Shown: positions 1-5,891 of the stretch, one piece after another
Numbering within the stretch: position 1 is the first letter of the stretch
Layout of the letters: every line of letters begins with the position of its first letter
NCBI GenBank assembly: GCA_017448375.1
Contig: JAFSLR010000093.1
Location: 1 to 6,318, forward strand
Source: Synergistaceae bacterium
GTDB lineage: Bacteria; Synergistota; Synergistia; Synergistales; Aminobacteriaceae
DNA: 6,318 nucleotides
Direction of reading: 5' to 3'
Program-made: the position numbers and the translations under genes
The notes under the pieces: generated by a model
Told to the model about the DNA's origin: nothing
The model's database searches: none
Seen by the model: the letters and a program-made list of their open reading frames with translations, nothing else

Positions 1-1148
1 GAGCAAAGCATATAGGACTTTCAGCAAGCACAAAGAAAAGGGAATTATACTCGGCAGATGTTGAATTAAGAACGGATATTGTTGACTTAATTTCAACAAG
101 ACGCGAATTAAGGAGGAGTAGACGCAACCGCAAGACCCGTTACCGCAAGGCTAGGTTTGATAATAGGAAAAAGTCTGAAGGCTGGGTAGCTCCGTCAATC
201 GAGAACCGAATTAATGCACATATATCTGTGATTGAGAAGGTACACCGTATATTACCCATAACTGCAATCATAGTTGAAACAGCATCATTTGACATTCAGA
301 AGATAAAGAACCCTGAAATACAAGGAGCGGAATATCAGCAGGGTGAACAGCTAGGATTTTGGAATGTCCGAGAATATGTTTTATTCAGGGACGGCCATAC
401 ATGCCAGCATTGCGGAGGAAAAAGCAAAGATAAAGTTCTCAATGTTCATCACTTGGAGAGCCGTAAGACGGGTGGAGATGCGCCGAATAATCTGATAACG
501 CTTTGTGAAACATGCCACAGTGCTTACCATGCGGGAAAAATCAAGCTGAAGCAAAAGCGCGGGCAGAGTTTCAAAGAAGCTGTATTCATGGGAATAATGC
601 GCTGGACATTATTCGATAAGCTGAAAGTGATTTATCCCAATGTGCGGAATACCTACGGCTATATAACAAAAAACAACCGAATACGTTTAGGATTGCCCAA
701 AGAACATTACATTGATGCATTCTGTATAGCAGGAAATTTTGACGCTGAAAGACTACCGTACTATTGGTATCAGAAACAAGTCCGCAAGAACAACCGTCAA
801 ATCCACAAAATCCAGTACAGTAAAGGCGGGGTAAGGAAACGTAATCAAACTCCGTATATTGTATTTGGCTTCAGGCTGTTTGATAAAATCAAGTACAAAG
901 GCCAGACATGTTTTATATACGGACGCAGAGCCAGCGGAAGTTTTTATCTCAAGAAACTGGACGGAACAACAATATCCGGCGGAACAACGTATAAGAAGCT
1001 AAGGTTAATAGTCAAAAGGAAAACATTTATAACAGAAAGGAGAGAAGTTGCGCCTTATCCATATAGGGGTATCCGGCGCAAGGGTTTTGATGAAGAAATT
1101 TATTCTCGCATTAATTCTCGCGTTATCGGTCTCAGAATCATTCGCTGA
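1..1148 (+). CDS. iscB: IscB-type RNA-guided HNH/RuvC endonuclease, 5' end cut off by the window
   Basis: The frame is open from base 3 to the TGA at 1146-1148 (381 codons visible), so the gene starts upstream of the window. It enters just after the RuvC-I aspartate region, at residues AKHIGLSAS. Next come an arginine-rich bridge helix (about 96-167, RRELRRSRRNRKTRYRK), RuvC-II with its glutamate (IIVETASFD, Glu at 276-278), and an inserted HNH domain (402-518) with CxxC/CxxC zinc ligands and a His-His pair at 447-452. RuvC-III follows (KEHYIDAF, His 705-707, Asp 714-716), then a C-terminal domain (about 850-1035, FGFRLFDKIKYKG...FIYGRRASG) like that of IscB proteins. Family members use an omega RNA, normally encoded just upstream of the ORF, to nick or cut DNA in IS200/IS605-type transposons. 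The missing part should be about 60 residues (PLMP domain and RuvC-I). All visible catalytic residues are present, so it looks functional. The last roughly 20 residues overlap the next gene and may be read-through into host sequence. Confidence 0.93.
   Translation, partial: AKHIGLSASTKKRELYSADVELRTDIVDLISTRRELRRSRRNRKTRYRKARFDNRKKSEGWVAPSIENRINAHISVIEKVHRILPITAIIVETASFDIQKIKNPEIQGAEYQQGEQLGFWNVREYVLFRDGHTCQHCGGKSKDKVLNVHHLESRKTGGDAPNNLITLCETCHSAYHAGKIKLKQKRGQSFKEAVFMGIMRWTLFDKLKVIYPNVRNTYGYITKNNRIRLGLPKEHYIDAFCIAGNFDAERLPYYWYQKQVRKNNRQIHKIQYSKGGVRKRNQTPYIVFGFRLFDKIKYKGQTCFIYGRRASGSFYLKKLDGTTISGGTTYKKLRLIVKRKTFITERREVAPYPYRGIRRKGFDEEIYSRINSRVIGLRIIR
1048..1081 (+). repeat. Hairpin at the 3' end of iscB, in front of the next gene
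   Basis: TTGCGCC (1048-1054) pairs perfectly with GGCGCAA (1075-1081), and inside it TATCC (1056-1060) can pair with GGGTA (1067-1071) using one G-U. The distal arm touches the AAGGG that would serve as ribosome binding site for the start at 1090. It could be the subterminal hairpin of the right end of the iscB transposon, or an RNA structure that limits translation of the downstream gene. No 4-nt cleavage site or boundary can be fixed from one copy. Confidence 0.5.
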
Positions 1149-2121
1149 AAATCTCATCGAGCTTCGTATTCCGTGCGTTGTAGGCGGAAATGTTACGGCT
1201 AAATTGCCAGCAGGTGAAGTAATCCCTTTAGGCCATGTCCGAATGATTCCGTCAAAAACTAACTGGCCAGCTTACACCGCAAGCAAATGGGCGGCTCCGT
1301 CAACAGTCTGTGCAACCGCCGTTAATGCCATACACATTCTGATACGTGTTGAGGAAGGGCGCGGACGAATCATAAGCCTCGTACCGTCCGTAACAGTTGC
1401 CCCAGCCGCGACTCAAGGTGCATTCTTCGCGCTCGAAATGGAAGCAGGAACAGGGATATTCGGAGGTTATGCGCCTCTCACGGGGTCAAAAGTTACGGTT
1501 GAACATGACGGGGAAGAATTGCCGTTAAGTGATACGCCTACTGAGGGTGATACGCTGGTTATACGTTCGGGGCTTCCTGATGTTTACATGGCCGACATTG
1601 AGAACAGGCCGGGCGGAAGGGTGATTGTTCACGATACTGACGGTGTGAAAGTTGTCGCGCGTGTTGTGCGTCCTGTGAAGGGAGTCGGGCGTTTCGGGGG
1701 AAGCATTTACCAGAATCGCGGAAGTCTTCGTGCGTCTCATTCTGGGGTGATATGTGTTGCGACTTCACCGCGTGATTCGGTCGGTGGGATTCAGATTATG
1801 CCCTTAAAGCACGCTCTGACATCGCCTGAAATGCTCAATGCCTGGAAGCTGACTCAATGGATGATTATTGCGCCTTTGCCGGGAATGCCTGATCTTGAAG
1901 GGACTCCGCCGCTGTTCAAGAATGCATTTGTCCCCGGAGCTCAGCTGGAGGATAGATTGCCGGATGTTTGGAGTCATTACGGGGGAAGGCCGCTTATTTT
2001 GTGCAGGATTGACGGCGGGAACTGGGAGCGATTGCCGGAAGTTTCCGGGAAGGTTGATGACGGGTTAATGAGGGTTACGCACCTGAGATTATATTTCCCG
2101 TATTGGAATCAAGAGCGTTAA
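1090..2121 (+). CDS. Secreted protein of unknown function (343 aa)
   Basis: The protein begins with a clear Sec signal peptide: MKKF, a hydrophobic stretch ILALILALSVS, and a probable signal peptidase I site after SESFA, before ENLIEL. The ATG at 1090 is preferred over an in-frame TTG at 1048 because it places the signal peptide exactly at the N-terminus and follows an AAGGG at 1080-1084 with 5 nt spacing. The mature part (about 320 residues) has no motif I recognise. It is rich in Gly, Val and Pro, has short beta-like segments, and contains a distinctive stretch around residues 200-230 (GRFGGSIYQNRGSLRASHSG). It probably acts in the periplasm or outside the cell. The first 59 bases overlap the iscB ORF in another frame, and the stop lies 24 bases from the convergent LRAT-type gene with no clear terminator between them. 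The ORF is long and has a signal peptide, so it is real; its function is open. Confidence 0.8.
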   Translation: MKKFILALILALSVSESFAENLIELRIPCVVGGNVTAKLPAGEVIPLGHVRMIPSKTNWPAYTASKWAAPSTVCATAVNAIHILIRVEEGRGRIISLVPSVTVAPAATQGAFFALEMEAGTGIFGGYAPLTGSKVTVEHDGEELPLSDTPTEGDTLVIRSGLPDVYMADIENRPGGRVIVHDTDGVKVVARVVRPVKGVGRFGGSIYQNRGSLRASHSGVICVATSPRDSVGGIQIMPLKHALTSPEMLNAWKLTQWMIIAPLPGMPDLEGTPPLFKNAFVPGAQLEDRLPDVWSHYGGRPLILCRIDGGNWERLPEVSGKVDDGLMRVTHLRLYFPYWNQER

Positions 2122-2145
2122 TTTTGTGTCAAATGGCAATATCTT

Positions 2146-2667
2146 TCAGTCAAAAAACTTTGCTAGCATATCGAGAACGCTGTTTACCTGTGATGAGTCC
2201 TTAACGCCAGTTTTGCACCAGACCGCAAAATGTTCGCAGTTGTTCAGCGCAAGATTGTAGCCTCCTTCACCGAGTCTGCTTCTTGCGCGCCTCACTGTTT
2301 CTTCACCGCTGTAAAGGTGATAATTCATCTGCTTTACTTCCCTTACGAAACGGAGAATTTTTGCGAGGGGATTATCTGTGCTTAATGCCGGAATATTCTG
2401 GGGGTGTTCGGGGAAATTGCAGACGGTGAAACTTTCCGCGCCGTTGAGGAACTCGGCTAACGTTGTCTCGCGGACAATCCCGTTGAAGTCGTCCGGACCG
2501 TTTGCGCCTGTGTAGTGAATGACGTGATTAGAGTCGGCGACATAGACTCCGTAATGTGAATAGAGTCCCCTGTCAACCCGTATAACATCGCCGTTTTTGG
2601 GGAAGCCGCTTTGAGTTCGGGAAGCCCCCGCAGTCGTCAGCAGGGGCAGAATGTCTTGATAGTTCAA
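2146..2667 (-). CDS. LRAT-domain (NlpC/P60-superfamily) cysteine enzyme
   Basis: The protein contains PKNGDVIRVDRGLYSHYGVY, a second histidine in NHVIHYTG, and NNCEHFAVWC near the C-terminus (Cys codon 2236-2238). These match the His-His-Cys set of LRAT-like proteins (HWAIYVG...NCEHF), which are permuted NlpC/P60 thiol enzymes acting as acyltransferases, phospholipases or amidases. The actual substrate cannot be read from sequence. The start is uncertain. The frame stays open to an ATG at 2772, but those first 33 codons lie inside the serpin gene and give an Arg/Gly/Cys-rich stretch that looks like an off-frame shadow. I chose the TTG at 2667, 7 nt after the serpin stop and preceded closely by GTGGAAG, giving 173 residues. 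No signal peptide or membrane segment is visible from this start. It is very likely co-transcribed and translationally coupled with the serpin. Confidence 0.82.
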   Translation of the reverse strand: MNYQDILPLLTTAGASRTQSGFPKNGDVIRVDRGLYSHYGVYVADSNHVIHYTGANGPDDFNGIVRETTLAEFLNGAESFTVCNFPEHPQNIPALSTDNPLAKILRFVREVKQMNYHLYSGEETVRRARSRLGEGGYNLALNNCEHFAVWCKTGVKDSSQVNSVLDMLAKFFD

Positions 2668-2674
2668 TCTTCCA

Positions 2675-3841
2675 CTACTCGCCAAAATTCTGATACCCCA
2701 TGAACAGAATCGTCCCCGACTCATTATCCCGAATGAAATACATAAACGGCCTCTCCGCATGAAACTCCGCAAACGGCCTCTTCATCGGCATAGCTGTCCC
2801 CATCATCATAGGCACAGCAGTAGCCGCAGTAGCTTCCGTCCTTTCCTCGTCAACATTGATGAACGTCTGGTGAATCACTCCGTCAGCCCTCAAAGGTTCG
2901 TCCGCCGTAATCCCCGAAAAATCAGCGTAATTCGTGAAAGCCCGCTTTATTCCGAGAGCCTCAAATACATTCCTGAGTTCGTATCTCGTCTCCGTCTTGA
3001 ATTTCGGCAGCCACAAATCAACATCATACATCTCCATTGCGTCAAGCCATTTCGAGAACGTTTCAGCGTCAGCATTCTTCAGGGCTTCGAGATTCTCTTT
3101 CGGCGGTAACGCGACAATCATCGAAAGCCTGTATCCCTTATACGGAATCGCAACAACCTTCACGCCGTCAACCTCGCAATACCTGAAATCACCGCGCTGT
3201 TTCATCATCGGAACTTCTTTATACTCATCGCCGACGGTGTAAAATTTCTCATTTCCTGTTGCTGACTTTGGGAATTTATTTCTCCATTCTGCGTTGAAGT
3301 ATATTGCGTTCGTGATTATCATTCGCGTCTCGGGGTCAAGCGTTTGAAGAAGATCATTAATCCGGCCGTTAGTCTTGCGGCTTACCCAAATGTTTATCTC
3401 TTTTCGGGACTCCTCAGTTTTTCCCTTGAAATCGAGTCTTCCTGCGCTGGCATTGTAATTGACGCTCAATATGTCCCTGTAAGTTTTGCGGAGTTTAAGA
3501 CCGTTTTTGAGCCATACTCGGTTTGCTGATGTTACATAGCCGTTTCCGTCCAAATCCCGCAGTAATCCTCCGAGTGATTCGTGAATACCCTGATTGATTC
3601 CCAGAGAAGTCTCAATCTCAACCGCTGTATCACCTGACGCGCCCGCATAAGCCATACCGAAAGCCGAAATTATGCTCAAAGGCGAGAAGAAAAAGTTTCC
3701 TGCTGAATTTGACATTATGATTTTGCCCGCGCTGAACGCAAAGTTGTTGACTGCCTCCGAAGCCTCTGATGCGAAAGACATTGACGCGAACGAAAGCACA
3801 ACCGCTAGAACCAATACTGCCCTGAAAATTTTTGCTGTCAT
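2675..3841 (-). CDS. Exported serpin (serine protease inhibitor family)
   Basis: This 388-residue protein has full serpin length. A signal peptide (MTAKIFRAVLVLAVVLSFA, probable cleavage after SMSFA) is followed by NFFFSPLSIISAFGMAYAGA (typical serpin helix B), a TNAIYFNAEW motif, KEVPMMKQ, and the C-terminal RPFMYFIRD...GTILFMG signature. The hinge of the reactive loop is EERTEATAATAV (residues 332-343, about 2848-2813), followed by a Met-rich loop PMMMGTAMPM. The hinge keeps the small residues needed for loop insertion, so it should be an inhibitory serpin, although the usual Gly at P15 is Arg here. A small or hydrophobic P1 region suggests elastase-, subtilisin- or chymotrypsin-like targets; this is inference. 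The ATG at 3841 is chosen over an upstream in-frame ATG (3922) because AGGAGG lies 9 nt before it and it starts the signal peptide. The product should be periplasmic or released, perhaps shielding the cell from host or neighbour proteases. Confidence 0.95.
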   Translation of the reverse strand: MTAKIFRAVLVLAVVLSFASMSFASEASEAVNNFAFSAGKIIMSNSAGNFFFSPLSIISAFGMAYAGASGDTAVEIETSLGINQGIHESLGGLLRDLDGNGYVTSANRVWLKNGLKLRKTYRDILSVNYNASAGRLDFKGKTEESRKEINIWVSRKTNGRINDLLQTLDPETRMIITNAIYFNAEWRNKFPKSATGNEKFYTVGDEYKEVPMMKQRGDFRYCEVDGVKVVAIPYKGYRLSMIVALPPKENLEALKNADAETFSKWLDAMEMYDVDLWLPKFKTETRYELRNVFEALGIKRAFTNYADFSGITADEPLRADGVIHQTFINVDEERTEATAATAVPMMMGTAMPMKRPFAEFHAERPFMYFIRDNESGTILFMGYQNFGE

Positions 3842-3850
3842 TTCCGTTAT

Positions 3851-3856
3851 CCTCCT
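3851..3856 (-). promoter_or_regulatory. Ribosome binding site of the serpin gene
   Basis: On the minus strand AGGAGG is followed after 9 bases by ATG at 3841. This decides the start and removes 27 in-frame upstream codons that do not resemble a signal peptide. Confidence 0.75.
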
Positions 3857-4014
3857 GTGAAAATTTTTTGGCCTAACGTTTTCCGAAAGACCGTAATTAT
3901 TATCGTCATTCTGTGTGAACATATTATGAGGCTGTCTTTAAGTATGAAGTATGAAATTCAAGAATGGAGATGAAAAAACCGAACGTGAATATAGAAAGTG
4001 AGACAACAAAAAAT

Positions 4015-4042
4015 TTGGACAAGAATAACTTTGTGCTATAAT
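4015..4042 (+). promoter_or_regulatory. Sigma70-type promoter with extended -10 for the pilin genes
   Basis: TTGGAC (4015-4020) and a perfect TATAAT (4037-4042) are separated by 16 bases, and TGC directly precedes the -10 box, giving an extended -10. Transcription should begin near 4049, leaving a leader of about 265 nt before the first pilin start at 4316. It is the best promoter in the window. Confidence 0.75.
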
Positions 4043-4058
4043 ATCTTTGCAAAAGTTC

Positions 4059-4085
4059 CTAACACTCCGTACAGAAGAGTGTTAC
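4059..4085 (+). promoter_or_regulatory. CIRCE-like inverted repeat (possible HrcA operator)
   Basis: The half sites CTAACACTC (4059-4067) and GAGTGTTAC (4077-4085) are separated by exactly 9 bases; the inner eight bases of each arm are perfectly complementary. The CIRCE consensus bound by the heat-shock repressor HrcA is TTAGCACTC-N9-GAGTGCTAA. Each arm matches 7 of 9, and the inner mismatch (G to A, C to T) is symmetric. It sits about 10 bases downstream of the predicted transcription start, the usual CIRCE position. The downstream genes are not chaperones, so it may instead be another operator or a leader hairpin. Confidence 0.5.
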
Positions 4086-4250
4086 CGCTAGTTGTATCTT
4101 GTCCTGTGTTAATTATAGCACAGGTGAAAGATAGAATACTTCTAGTTGTGTGTGGCTTTGCGTTTTACAGCAGGCGGTGTCCGAAAATACAGCGTCATAT
4201 TAACTGTATGGCGCAAAGCTATTTTCACGTTAAGGAGTCTGATAGGTGAA
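4086..4250 (+). ncRNA. Structured 5' leader of the pilin transcript, unassigned
   Basis: Several strong helices lie in a row. TATCTT (4095-4100) pairs with AAGATA (4128-4133), enclosing CCTGTG (4103-4108) with CACAGG (4119-4124). GCTTTGCG (4155-4162) pairs over 49 bases with CGCAAAGC (4212-4219), enclosing a small CGG-TGT-CCG hairpin (4175-4183) and ATACAG/CTGTAT (4187-4192/4204-4209), which gives a branched domain. A last hairpin, TTCAC/GTGAA, lies at about 4224-4249. No U-run follows any stem, so these are not terminators. The density of perfect stems suggests a cis-regulatory RNA. It does not match a riboswitch I can name. Confidence 0.45.
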
Positions 4251-4297
4251 GGAAAAATTTTGCGCTAATTGGGAATATTCACGGAAAAAATTTCACC

Positions 4298-4305
4298 AGA
4301 GGAGG
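4298..4305 (+). promoter_or_regulatory. Ribosome binding site of the first pilin gene
   Basis: AGAGGAGG lies 10 bases before the ATG at 4316, slightly long spacing but a strong anti-16S match. It confirms a start that gives a short basic leader before the pilin cleavage site. Confidence 0.7.
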
Positions 4306-4315
4306 AAGATATTTA

Positions 4316-4798
4316 ATGAAACGTGAAATTAAACGCAGAGGATTTACGCTTGTTGAGCTGTTAATCGTCATCGTTGTGATTGGGATTCTCTCGGCCATGA
4401 TGATGCTTTCGAGCACTGAGGCTGTGAGTTCTGCTAGAGCCAGCAATATAGTCAGCAATCTTCGTAATCTCAAGACGGCGGCTTTGGCATGGTATGTCGA
4501 CAGCTTGGACGTAATTGAAGGCAAAGATGCTAATGGTAATGCATTCTCTCTTAAGAACGCAGATCATTTCAAGTTCGTGAAGCACTACCTCAATAACGAC
4601 ACTGCAAGTGATCTCACTGATTACGGTATTGAGACAAAGGACGGCAAATGGTACGTCTACTACGTCAAAAATAAAGCAGATGCTAATGTAAGACTCAAGC
4701 TGAAGGGCCGTGCTGCTTCTACGGGGCTTCTTGCCGGTGCTGACTACACTGCTAACTATGATGGAAAGGACGAAAACATCGGTATGCTCGTCCGCTAA
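4316..4798 (+). CDS. Type IV pilin-like protein 1 (prepilin, 160 aa)
   Basis: A short basic leader, MKREIKRRG, is followed by FTLVELLIVIVVIGILSAM, the class III signal of type IV pilins and pseudopilins. A prepilin peptidase should cut between Gly9 and Phe10, leaving an N-terminal Phe and the conserved Glu at mature position 5, which aligns subunits in the filament. The hydrophobic helix is followed by a globular part of about 120 residues (LRNLKTAALAWYVDS and WYVYYVKNK) with no cysteines and therefore no disulfide loop. It is the first gene after the long structured leader and is followed 70 bases later by a paralogue, so the pair probably forms one operon. The protein may be a pilus subunit or a type II secretion pseudopilin; no assembly genes are in the window to decide. 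Confidence 0.92.
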   Translation: MKREIKRRGFTLVELLIVIVVIGILSAMMMLSSTEAVSSARASNIVSNLRNLKTAALAWYVDSLDVIEGKDANGNAFSLKNADHFKFVKHYLNNDTASDLTDYGIETKDGKWYVYYVKNKADANVRLKLKGRAASTGLLAGADYTANYDGKDENIGMLVR

Positions 4799-4853
4799 AA
4801 CTTCTCCCTTGCTTGGTGTCTTATGATGCCGGCAGAGGATTTCTGTACACAAT

Positions 4854-4860
4854 AAGGAGG
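4854..4860 (+). promoter_or_regulatory. Ribosome binding site of the second pilin gene
   Basis: AAGGAGG lies 8 bases before the ATG at 4869. The 70-base gap between the two pilin genes (4799-4868) shows no terminator and no clear promoter, supporting co-transcription. Confidence 0.75.
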
Positions 4861-4868
4861 AATCATTC

Positions 4869-5441
4869 ATGAAGAGTACAAAACGTGAAGGCTTTACGCT
4901 TGTTGAGCTGTTGATTGTCATCGTTGTGATTGGGATTCTGTCGGCTATGATGATGCTTTCAAGTACTGAGGCTGTATCTTCAGCGAAGGCAAATAACATC
5001 ATCAGCAACATGCGTAACATGAGGACGGCTGTAACAGCGTGGTATGTCGATAACATTGACAGAATAGTTATAGGCAGAAACGACAAAGGAGAAGTCAACA
5101 GTGTAAAAGTAGGCGATACGGCCTTCTCCCAATTTGTAGACAGCGACGCGGGAAAAAAAGAGATTATGAAGTATTTCAACAACAGCGAGGCAATATCGTT
5201 AAAGGGCAAAAAGAGTGCCACGAAAAATGCCGGGGATTATTTCCTTCTGGACAACGAGTATACAACGTGGAATGTTGTCTATCAGCTCGGCAATAACGAT
5301 GCACGCGTCAAGGAAAAACTCGCGGGAAGAGCAAAGAGTGTGGGGTTAAGAGGTAAAACTGCTATCGATGGTGATGTTTTCAATGACCCATACACAAACG
5401 AGACTTATGTAAGCATGGTGATTCTCAAACTGGAGGACTAA
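4869..5441 (+). CDS. Type IV pilin-like protein 2 (prepilin, 190 aa)
   Basis: The leader MKSTKREG is followed by the same class III segment as its neighbour; prepilin peptidase should cut between Gly8 and Phe9, and the mature Glu5 is present. From that Gly onward 32 residues are identical to pilin 1, and similarity continues through NIISNMRNMRTAVTAWYVDN. The globular part then diverges and carries about 30 extra residues, but both proteins share a late motif (RAxSxGL: GRAASTGLL and GRAKSVGLR), so they are full-length paralogues. No cysteines are present. It is the last gene of the unit, ending 43 bases before a hairpin terminator. The pattern of a conserved assembly helix with a variable exposed domain fits two subunits of the same filament, or a major and a minor pilin. 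Confidence 0.92.
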   Translation: MKSTKREGFTLVELLIVIVVIGILSAMMMLSSTEAVSSAKANNIISNMRNMRTAVTAWYVDNIDRIVIGRNDKGEVNSVKVGDTAFSQFVDSDAGKKEIMKYFNNSEAISLKGKKSATKNAGDYFLLDNEYTTWNVVYQLGNNDARVKEKLAGRAKSVGLRGKTAIDGDVFNDPYTNETYVSMVILKLED

Positions 5442-5484
5442 ATTCCGAAACGCGCTCACCGAATCAGAATCACGACAAGAAAAC

Positions 5485-5520
5485 ACCCTCCGCAGGAACT
5501 CAACGGGGGGTATTATTTTG
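5485..5520 (+). terminator. Rho-independent terminator after the pilin operon (probably bidirectional)
   Basis: ACCCTCC (5485-5491) pairs with GGGGGGT (5505-5511) with one G-U, followed by ATTATTTTG. On the minus strand the same stem is followed by GTTTTCTTG, so it may also end the transcript of the 75-residue gene that stops at 5527. Confidence 0.75.
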
Positions 5521-5526
5521 CTCTGG

Positions 5527-5754
5527 TTACCTGACTATGAATCTGAGTATACGCTTGAGGATTCCGCCTCCGGGCTTGTCTAGGCCGAATGGATCAGGGT
5601 CGCCGTCATATAATGTCTCTAGGCCGTCGGGCGAAGGCTGCTTGTAGATTCCTACTTCGGCCAAGTCTACAGGGCGCGGATTCTTTGCCCATTCCTGAGC
5701 GAATGCCCATAGCTCATCATCGGAAAGTGCTTTTACCTTAGTGCTGCCGTCCAT
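5527..5754 (-). CDS. Small hypothetical protein (75 aa)
   Basis: This gene is unrecognised. The ATG at 5754 has a strong AGGAGG (5764-5769 on the minus strand) 9 bases upstream, which argues for a real gene. The protein is hydrophilic, with an acidic helical N-terminal part (LSDDELWAFAQEWAKN), a Pro/Asp-rich middle (DGDPDPFGLDKPGGG) and a short basic amphipathic C-terminus (ILKRILRFIVR) that could touch membrane or nucleic acid. Its start codon overlaps by one base (TGATG) the stop of a 27-residue membrane-peptide ORF, so the two are probably translated as a coupled pair. It ends next to the shared terminator at 5485-5520. No function can be assigned. Confidence 0.7.
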   Translation of the reverse strand: MDGSTKVKALSDDELWAFAQEWAKNPRPVDLAEVGIYKQPSPDGLETLYDGDPDPFGLDKPGGGILKRILRFIVR

Positions 5755-5837
5755 CAGTTTACACCTCCTGCCTGTAATGCAAACCTGCTCACAATGGTAA
5801 TCGCTACTAGCAATATAACCACTATACGCAATATCAT
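5754..5837 (-). CDS. Small hydrophobic membrane peptide (27 aa, possibly 32 aa)
   Basis: From ATG 5837 the ORF reads MILRIVVILLVAITIVSRF and eight more residues, a single membrane-spanning helix with flanking arginines. Its TGA overlaps the start of the 75-residue gene (TGATG). There is no ribosome binding site at the right distance from ATG 5837. An AAGGAG (5857-5862, minus) instead sits 5 bases before a GTG at 5851, which reads four codons and stops at a TGA that overlaps ATG 5837. Between them lies a run of eight T. One extra T would give a single 32-residue protein starting MRFFLMILRI. So either translation re-initiates, or slippage or a homopolymer miscount joins the two parts. Confidence 0.5.
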   Translation of the reverse strand: MILRIVVILLVAITIVSRFALQAGGVN

Positions 5838-5891
5838 CAAAAAAAACGCACGGATACTCCTTGCTTTAGCTATGGGGAGGAAGTGCGCTAC

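Noticed and set aside
1525..1768. Minus-strand ORFs inside the secreted-protein gene
   Set aside because: Short, overlapping each other, without ribosome binding sites; shadows of the plus-strand gene.
2759..3860. Plus-strand ORFs opposite the serpin gene
   Set aside because: They lie antisense to a full-length serpin with complete motifs and have no start signals.
3930..3965. Short tandem repeat (GTATGAA twice) upstream of the serpin
   Set aside because: Only two 7-base copies; no promoter boxes at correct spacing could be built around it, so no site is claimed.
4103..4222. Fragments like the c-di-GMP-I riboswitch (GCACAGG, and GCGCAAAGC; ACGCAAAGCC on the reverse strand)
   Set aside because: The order, spacing, GNRA loop and the GGGUUACCG part of that riboswitch are missing, and the CGCAAAGC is explained by pairing with GCTTTGCG.
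3998..4249. Plus-strand ORF of 83 codons upstream of the pilins
   Set aside because: It begins before the -10 box, has no ribosome binding site, spans the promoter, operator and leader stems, and its protein has no recognisable features.
4361..5221. Long minus-strand ORF (286 codons) antisense to both pilin genes
   Set aside because: It runs opposite two clear pilin genes, repeats itself where they are duplicated, and has no ribosome binding site; it reflects their codon usage.
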